A program made the position numbers and the translations under genes. Below are positions 53,801-64,000 of a stretch of 64,000 bases of DNA, piece after piece. A model generated the notes under the pieces. That model did not search any database. It saw only the letters and a program-made list of their open reading frames with translations, and had not been told where the DNA came from. Source of the DNA: Sarcocystis neurona (lineage: Eukaryota; Apicomplexa; Conoidasida; Eucoccidiorida; Sarcocystidae); contig KL647289.1 in the NCBI GenBank assembly GCA_000727475.1, forward strand, positions 4,344,019 through 4,408,018, written 5' to 3'. Every line of letters begins with the position of its first letter. Position 1 is the stretch's first letter.

Positions 53801-55322
53801 TCTACGTGGCTAACTAAGTGAGTTGTTGATTTTTCTGTGCGTCAACAGAAGGTGGAGATGCACGTGCGCGTCGATCCTCCACACACAGGCAGTCTCCTGT
53901 GGCCACTTTTGGTAGAACCGTACACCACGTGAAAGATATTACGCCTGCGCCTGTGCGTATCATTATGTATGGTTCACTCTAGCGAAATGGCTTCGAGAAG
54001 GAACAACACAGTTGCAAGGGCAGTCACGCTTATTTCACTGCCGTTCGTCAGTGCGGCTACACGAGTATGATTGTGTGCGTCCGTAAAAATGAATATAGAT
54101 TTCCACTATGCGCCGTTCCGTGCGAGGGTTTACACAGGGGTATTTAGGGTGTGGCGTGCCGACGTATGCATGACCAAAACCAATTGATGGGATGAGATCG
54201 AAGCTCTTGCGCATGTGTGTGTATGGATGGAGTGGTGTCTTTTTTTGTGTGCCCAATGGATGCGGACAGATTTTTCAGCAGTCGACTGAATCAGGTACTC
54301 GTTTTGTGTGGACTGGGCCTGGGCTGCTACATGCTGCTGGAACACTGGAGGCACACTTGGCGGATGGCACAGCTCCGGGTAAGGTTTTGCGTAGCGTCGT
54401 CTCCCTGCGAGCGTTACCACTATAACTGCCCTATGCTCAGCGTCTTCGCACACGCATTTCCCGCTGTCTGTGTGCGTACTGCTTAGCCGAAACATCTAAA
54501 ACATATGCGCACTTACGCATTCACAGGTATATTTTATGCACTAGATATATTGAACGTCCACGATGTTCTCTACACGTGCCTGTGCACAGACGTCCGCGTA
54601 TATGGAAAGGATCTAGATTACCCGGCTCGTTCACACGTAGAGAACACTTCCTACGTCAAGAAGCAGAACATGTCTGGCTGCTCCGCAAGCAGAAGGCGAA
54701 ATGCATAAAGTATTTAGCTGTGCCTTTCTGAAGGAAAGGTTATAGTCATGTGTCGATGATCCCTAGCCCGCACAAAGGGGAGTATGTAACCTTGTGTCAC
54801 TGTTCAAGAGCTCGCGCTTCTGGCTGTACGCTCCGCTTGGCTGCTGCCATGCTACGGCATCCCGATAAGCATGGCACTGTGCATTCATCCTTGTATACCA
54901 CGGGCTCAGGCGTTACGATGCGCTTGCAGTAACCTTGCACTTTCGAAATAGACCGCCGGATCGGTTGATAAGTTTTTTGCACGGATCGCAGCCGGCATGT
55001 CGGTTCTGGTGTCCATGCGTCGAGTAGTGCAGATGAATGAATCCGTGTATACACACCTCCACATGAATGCATTCGCCGCGTCGCTACATATTCGGAGCAA
55101 GAAGTGAGATAGTGGGGGTGTCTGCATGTTTTTCGTGAAGGGGGGAAGCGCATGGTTTGCAGCAGAAAACCCGATCGTTCTGCCATGTCGAATTTGGTGA
55201 TGAAAACGTACGTGTCTGTATTTGTGCAGCGACGGGTCGACAGTAACATCGTTCTTCGAGGAGTTCAGATGCTTGAAGAAACGATTGGCGTCAGACGTCC
55301 TCAGAGCTCTCTGTATTACTAA
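50806..55322 (+). CDS. Ser/Ala-rich protein with coiled coil and C-terminal membrane helix, function unknown
   Basis: Four exons join in phase: 50806-52536, 53552-53817, 54270-54378 and 55230-55322, 732 residues if the ATG at 50806 is used. Exon 1 is low-complexity: Ala/Ser/Val-rich, then Gly/Ser/Asn runs from AGC repeats, then a Gln/Arg-rich stretch. Exon 2 holds a short coiled-coil-like helix (LVLTELQRLRGEMLQLQVAA). Exon 3 carries one hydrophobic helix at about residues 675-689 (VLVLCGLGLGCYMLL), followed by EHWRHTWRMAQL. Exon 4 adds a basic then amphipathic tail (RRRVDSNIVLRGVQMLEE) and the stop. The C-terminal three exons look like the constrained part, and the topology suggests a membrane protein with its large N-terminal part on one side and about 40 residues on the other. 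The open frame extends upstream of 50806 to a good acceptor at about 50763, so N-terminal exons may be missing. I do not recognise the family. Confidence 0.6.
53181..53198. repeat. TA microsatellite in an intron of the membrane-protein gene
   Basis: A short TA run with neighbouring GTATGT units lies between exons 1 and 2 of the gene at 50806-55322. Confidence 0.75.
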
Positions 55323-55701
55323 AGAAGGCCCCCTTTCAAGACAGCTCACATGGCTTGTGTGCCGGATCCGTTAGCGTACTGGAGCACGACCTCAGGTGTT
55401 TCCTCCTGCGTCAAGTATTCGATTTGTTGCGTTTGCTTTGAAGGTGGATTATCAGTCAGGTTTCTGGACGTTGGAGTCCTCCGCAGCACTTCTACATATC
55501 CCATATCTCTATCTGCACTGCGTGAGTGAATCCTTGTATCAACTTCTTTCGTTGTTTTTCACGAGGCCACGCGCATTAATGGCGAGTGAAGGTGTCCAGG
55601 AGAAATTGGTGTCGTCGTGTACGGAGTGCTTATCCACGTCTTTATTGTTTCCGATGATAGCCGCGCAGAACAGTGCAGTGGAGCCCCGCATGCACGCTTG
55701 A

Positions 55702-56023
55702 TGGGGTTGCGGCAATCGTCGCCGTTTCTTCGACGCTACAAGCCGTGGTGATAAACTGACGCACTACGTAGGATTTCACCGCATATCACCGATAGAACAC
55801 AGATACCTGCTCGTCACGTTTACATTTTCTCCAGAGTAGACGCATAGACTCAGTTTTCACTGCAGAAACGGTAGCTGGACATATGCGTCATAATTCAGAG
55901 AGACACGCTAACCAGACTATACGTGTCTGCACATTATCACTCGTCTACACTACTAGACACCACGTAGAGGCGAGAGCGTTGTGCTACTCGTGCCACTGGC
56001 GGGTATACCGTACCCTGGAAGCA
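55702..56023. repeat. Direct repeat, copy 1 (about 320 bp)
   Basis: This segment matches 56103-56424 almost base for base, with an offset of about 401 bp and roughly 95% identity by eye. It starts TGGGGTTGCGGCAATCG and ends near GGCGGGTATACCG. It lies just 3' of the membrane-protein gene. No transposase, inverted ends or flanking target-site duplication was found. Confidence 0.92.
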
Positions 56024-56102
56024 GACAGAGAAGCAGCCGCAACAGCAGCAGAAATGCCTCTCTTGGCGGCGGCAGCAGCAGGAAGAAGACGAGCCTCGAA
56101 TG

Positions 56103-56424
56103 TGGGGTTGCGGCAATCGTTGCCGTTTCTTCGACGCTACAAGCCTTGGTGATTAACTGACGCACTGCGACGGATTTCACCGCATATCACCGATAGAACA
56201 CAGATACCTGCTCGTCACGTTTACATTTTCTCCAGAATAGACGCATAGACTCAGTTTTTACTGCAGAAACGGTAGCTGGACATACGCGTCATAATTCAGA
56301 GAGACACGCTAACCAGACAATAGGTGTCTGCACATTATCACTCGTCTACACTACTAGACACCATGTAGAGGCGAGAGCGTTGCGCTACTCGTGCCACTGG
56401 CGGGTATACCGAGCACTGGAAGCA
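56103..56424. repeat. Direct repeat, copy 2 (about 320 bp)
   Basis: Second copy of the unit at 55702-56023, in the same orientation. The 79-bp sequence between the copies is purine- and CAG/GCA-rich. The copies differ by scattered point changes and a base or two of length, so the duplication is not brand new. Confidence 0.92.
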
Positions 56425-57325
56425 AAGGATGTCAAGCCGTGCAACATCTCAAGGGAAGACACACTGCTAGTGCCGCCTGACAGAACGAAAGGTGAACTGG
56501 CGACGCTCGCTGTAAGATCTCACAACCTTTGGTCTACACGGCCAAGAACAATTTTGCGCCGGTGGGCCGTCTGCTGGACCGTAGGACACGTAGGACATGA
56601 CTTTTGTACAGCGGTACACCAGAAAATCACGTACATCGCGCCGCTAACATAGACCAGGGGACCCAAGTCTTCTGGAGCATCCCGTTCTTTGAGTACGAAC
56701 GTGAGCTCATACCTCTTACATCCATGTGGCTTGACCCAGCTAATCGTCCGCATGCGTCGGCAGAGGGGAACTCTCTCATCTTTTCCCCCTATCCCGTTAG
56801 AATATACTCTTATGGATGCGGATGTACTTCCGCATAAATCTGCAGATGTGGATCGACAGGGGAGCAGGCACTGGTATGCTTAGTGCGTTTTGATGTCGAA
56901 AACAAACGCGCTCCTGTGCACACATTCCGGAGATTCGAACGATGATGAACACGGTGCACTCAGGTTTCCGCGTTGCTGTATACTATCAAACTTGTTGTTC
57001 AGGCGTGCTTTTACCATGTTGACACTGCTCTGCTCCACGCCTTAGTAGCTTCCATATTGTTTATTCCATTCTTCAAACTTGTGGATTTCTCTTGGACTCG
57101 TGGACGGGTTTGACGCATGCAGCGCAGTGAGGAAGTCGTTCATGCCGACTCGCGTCTCTTCCTACACGGAAAGATGACGTAATATGAAAGAAGCCTTCCC
57201 TGCTGATACACCACTACAACAGTGGTTTTACTTACGCTAGAATATGGCTGATGCGTTTTTCCAGCTCCGACCACAGCTCGTGTACTTCCGCAATCTTGTG
57301 GACTCTATCTTGTGGCCATGTCGTA
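56425..57325. other. Intergenic region between the direct repeat and the katanin gene
   Basis: Only short overlapping frames are present and no motif was recognised. It should contain the 3' untranslated region of the - strand katanin-like gene. Confidence 0.5.
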
Positions 57326-61103
<3,778 letters not shown>

Positions 61104-62820
61104 CTACACTCGCGCGCAAGTTTGCAACCTCCCACACAGATATGCCTGTTGATACTCTAAGCAGGCGGTGCAGAAAAGAAGGGACGCTACAGTGACCTCC
61201 AGCTCGTTCTCAAAGGTTGAACATTCGTAAGGTGGTGACATTTAGAAGGGAAGGAGGAGAAGACGAAGCCGTTTTTCAGTCTGTAACGCGCTATTCTATC
61301 TGGGATAAATTTCACCGGAGGGCCTTAGTGCTCGCGTGCATGCGTAGATGTGCGCAGATTTCTAACACTGCGCCCGAAAGCCAGTGGATTGTCTTCGGAA
61401 GAATAGGGGAAGGAACAGGGGATGAAACGCAGGTAAGATATTCACTTGCACGCTGGCAGCGCTACGGTGTCATTCACAAATGTGCCTGTGTGCATACGTG
61501 GACTTCCGGCGCAACGGCACACGCGTGAGCGCAGTCCAAGGCACACTCTTCCTGGGAAAGGCGTGGACGGATACTCGAAGGAAGAAAAATACTGTCTGAC
61601 GCGCGTCCATTCAATCTCGTTTCTTCCTGTGCCTTCGCTTACGGAGGGAGCTTCGTACAACGTCCCGTTCGATCAAAGAAAATAGAGCATTTTCTTCCTC
61701 GAGGTGAGTGAGTGTGTCAGAGCGCCCTCTACAAAAAAAAGCAATTGCATATGACACTAGCTGCTGTCTGTCCTACCACACTTGTGGAGGGCGGGTACAA
61801 TCGTTCCTGCTGAGTGCACTGCAGCTGGCGACTGTCCTAGCGACTTCTGCGTTTACCTCTGTATCTCGCTAACGTTCACGGAATTCTCAGTCAGCCACTT
61901 CTCCGCTGGCGGGCACAATGTGGTTACGTTATCTGAGGCTTGCAGAACCACACCAAAAGCACTTTAAGAAGGTCCTTCGTTCAAGCAAACCCGCTGTGCG
62001 ATCTTTCAACCAACTACCCGCCAGCAGCTCGCCGACTGTCTCCGCTTCCCCGATTGCTATGAAACAAAAGTCAAACGGCATCTAATTTGGCTATAACCAT
62101 ATCATAAGAGCAGGAGGGCAAGGTTTACCACCTGTGGAGGGATGTACTTCCGTGTTCGTTGGAGTTTTTTGCAACAATTACTAGATAAGCAGCTGCACGT
62201 AGGCCTGTTGCACACTATTTGACATATATAAAAACACGCAGCTCAACGTCAGAGCTGGTAGCAACCTTGAGTACACAGTGGTCTGCGCGACTGCGTTGTC
62301 CCGTGAAACGGCTAACATGCACGGACTATGCCGACCCCCTAAGCATGGAAGTCCACGCACACAGCTGCGTGTTTTGCCAGGTCAACGTTGCAGACACAAA
62401 GCAACGAGAGAAATTGTGCTTAGAAGTCGTTTTGCGCACTCATGAGAGTCTAACGTTGGACACGGATATGATACTGCCCAAACAAGTATACTCGGGTACG
62501 TCGGCAATCATTCAAAGAGCACATAAGCAGTACACGAATATGTAGAGTAACGTTCCTGCCACTTGTGTGCGTACGTACATATCCACACATACACATGCAT
62601 ATATGTATGTATGTATATATATATATATATGTATGTATGTATATATATACCTAGAGGGAGGTGGACGATTGTTTTTGTAGACATTGGACGTGTTTCTGTC
62701 AAGGAGGCACAAAATCCATTGGGAGATCTTCACTACATGTGGAAAATGCTACAAACGTTTCACTGTTCACCGCGTATGTGACGGCATAGCCGAACAAGCT
62801 TGTCATGCCCAGGTCTGTCA
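61104..62820. other. Unassigned region upstream of the katanin-like gene
   Basis: The missing N-terminal exons of the katanin-like protein would be expected here on the - strand, but none could be recognised. The + strand frames at 61217-61528 and 62219-62545 are open but carry no known motif. Confidence 0.4.
62599..62650. repeat. Compound TA/GTAT microsatellite
   Basis: A symmetrical run: GTAT units, then TA units, then GTAT and TA units again. It lies between the katanin-like gene and the right-edge gene. Confidence 0.85.
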
Positions 62821-63984
62821 CTACGGATATTCTGCTGCAGGACGAAGACATGAAACATTTTAAAATATCGAGAGTTTACCTCTGATCATGCTTGGGATTT
62901 CAGAAGTGAATCCAAATTTGGAAACGAGTGCCCGAGTCTTGCCGTAAACGGCCACACCAACAGCACGTGTGCAGACGCTGCTGAAGGGAATGCCAGGGCT
63001 GCGCCCGATGTACAAATTTTCTGTGACTGTCTTGTCGTTGATCGCCACGCTGCAGATGTATACCCAGACGGGGGCTGGATGCAGAGAGTTCTTTTGTTAC
63101 AGAGTATGGTGAGTTACCATTGTACGAATGAGATGCACTTGAGCGTACAGGTAGCACTCACGCCAGAGTTACCTTCTACCATAGCCCAACATCTATGAAT
63201 GTGTAGGACTATTTATCTAGATCCGCGTCCATACCTGTATACCCTCAGCCTACACAGGCAGCGGTATGTACTCAAGTCAACGCGTGGGGTATTTACATAA
63301 GAGGCATTTGTTTAGATAGTAAAGAATACACCGTGCCAGTACAATACTTCAGCATCGTTGAATACCTAGAAGCAAGCATCAAGTGAGGCCAATCGCCTCT
63401 GTGTACCCACGAGGCTTGTTGAGCGATAATAAGACTAAATGGGATTGCCCTGTACCTGATAAAGTCTCCGTGGACTGCCACTTTAACGGCGATTGGCTGG
63501 TTGGGGTGCAAAGCAGTCAAGCCAGTAAGTGTCTGCAAAGTAAAGTGTCACAGCATGTTCGCAGAAGGGACTATGTAGTGCAAGGCCGTAGCGGGATGCA
63601 AAAGGTCGGGTAGGTTTAGCCAGCTGTCCGGATTTTAGACACGCTTAGTTTTAAACCCCTACTCAGTGAAGCTGCGTGCAAACTCGAAAGAGCCGTCGTG
63701 GTTCTTTTCGTTACGACTATCATGCGTAGCTTTGCCCGGCCTGCTACTTTAATTCACCTGGGGATATGCAGTGGTTGAGTACGGACGACTGAATTCGCAC
63801 ATACGCGAATTCTTCAGCCTTGCTTATTTTCCAGAAATACACTAGCTACTAGTCTGCACTCGTAGCACCTCCTCCTGTCTTAAGAGTAGCACCTGCGCTG
63901 CATTCGCCTAGGATTGTATATTCCGACATTACCTGCAAGACCCGAAGGTTTCCACCTTGTCTATAGCTTTCGACCTTGTACTCC
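62821..63984 (-). CDS. 3' end of a gene with a possible concanavalin A-like domain (runs off the right edge)
   Basis: Four exons, right to left, join in phase: 63984-63933, 63532-63456, 63049-62880 and 62834-62821, ending in TAG. The fragment is about 110 residues and its 5' part lies beyond the window. It contains YKVESYRQGGNLRVLQ, then IAVKVAVHGDFISVAIND, then TRAVGVAVYGKTRALVSKFG. The pattern (a strand, GDxIxVxIN, then a loop, then a RxVGVAVYG strand followed by A..SKFGF) resembles the edge strands of LamG/concanavalin A-like jelly-roll domains, where the same order reads roughly V.V.GN.I.VYVNG...GRIGLAVY.A.A.FDNF. This is a pattern match by eye, not a family assignment. The terminal exon is tiny (14 nt) and two neighbouring acceptors lead to the same stop. 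Confidence 0.55.
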
Positions 63985-64000
63985 CTGTAAAACATTCATG

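Noticed and set aside
55883..56152. 89-codon + frame through the direct repeat
   Set aside because: It crosses the repeat spacer and the second copy does not preserve an equivalent frame; no motif is seen.

Overview
The window is nuclear DNA of an apicomplexan parasite, most likely a coccidian (the Toxoplasma/Sarcocystis/Eimeria/Cyclospora side). The reasons are many GT-AG introns in phase-consistent gene models, base composition near 50% GC, proteins swollen by low-complexity insertions, CAG/CTG-rich exons giving Gln-, Ser- and Ala-rich runs, and (TA)n/(GTAT)n microsatellites confined to introns and intergenic DNA. I cannot name the genus from sequence alone.

Layout. (1) 2.1-24.4 kb, + strand: one very large gene of about 11 exons encoding the U3 snoRNP/SSU-processome scaffold UTP20, about 6,200 residues against roughly 2,500-2,800 in yeast and human. 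(2) 24.4-29.9 kb: no gene I can support. (3) 29.9-34.9 kb, + strand: an eight-exon NIMA-related (NEK) kinase whose splice phases all agree and whose catalytic residues are all present. (4) 34.9-37.6 kb: a few exon-like stretches I cannot assemble. (5) 37.6-44.1 kb, - strand: a Gln-rich exon, a Ser/Ala-rich exon and a C-terminal C3HC4 RING finger, which join in phase into one protein of about 1,291 residues; its N-terminus may lie further upstream. (6) 44.1-50.8 kb: mostly non-coding, with weak exon candidates. (7) 50.8-55.3 kb, + strand: an unrecognised Ser/Ala-rich protein ending in a coiled coil, one membrane helix and a short conserved-looking tail. (8) 55.7-56.4 kb: a direct repeat of about 320 bp. 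(9) 57.3-61.1 kb, - strand: the AAA ATPase part of a katanin p60-like protein, with the N-terminal exons not found. (10) 62.8 kb to the right edge, - strand: the 3' end of a gene with a possible concanavalin A-like domain.

The genes are unrelated housekeeping and regulatory functions: ribosome biogenesis, a cell-cycle kinase, ubiquitin ligation and microtubule severing. No operon, mobile element, CRISPR array, rRNA or tRNA gene was seen. Exon boundaries come from consensus splice sites, phase agreement and family motifs read by eye, not from transcripts.
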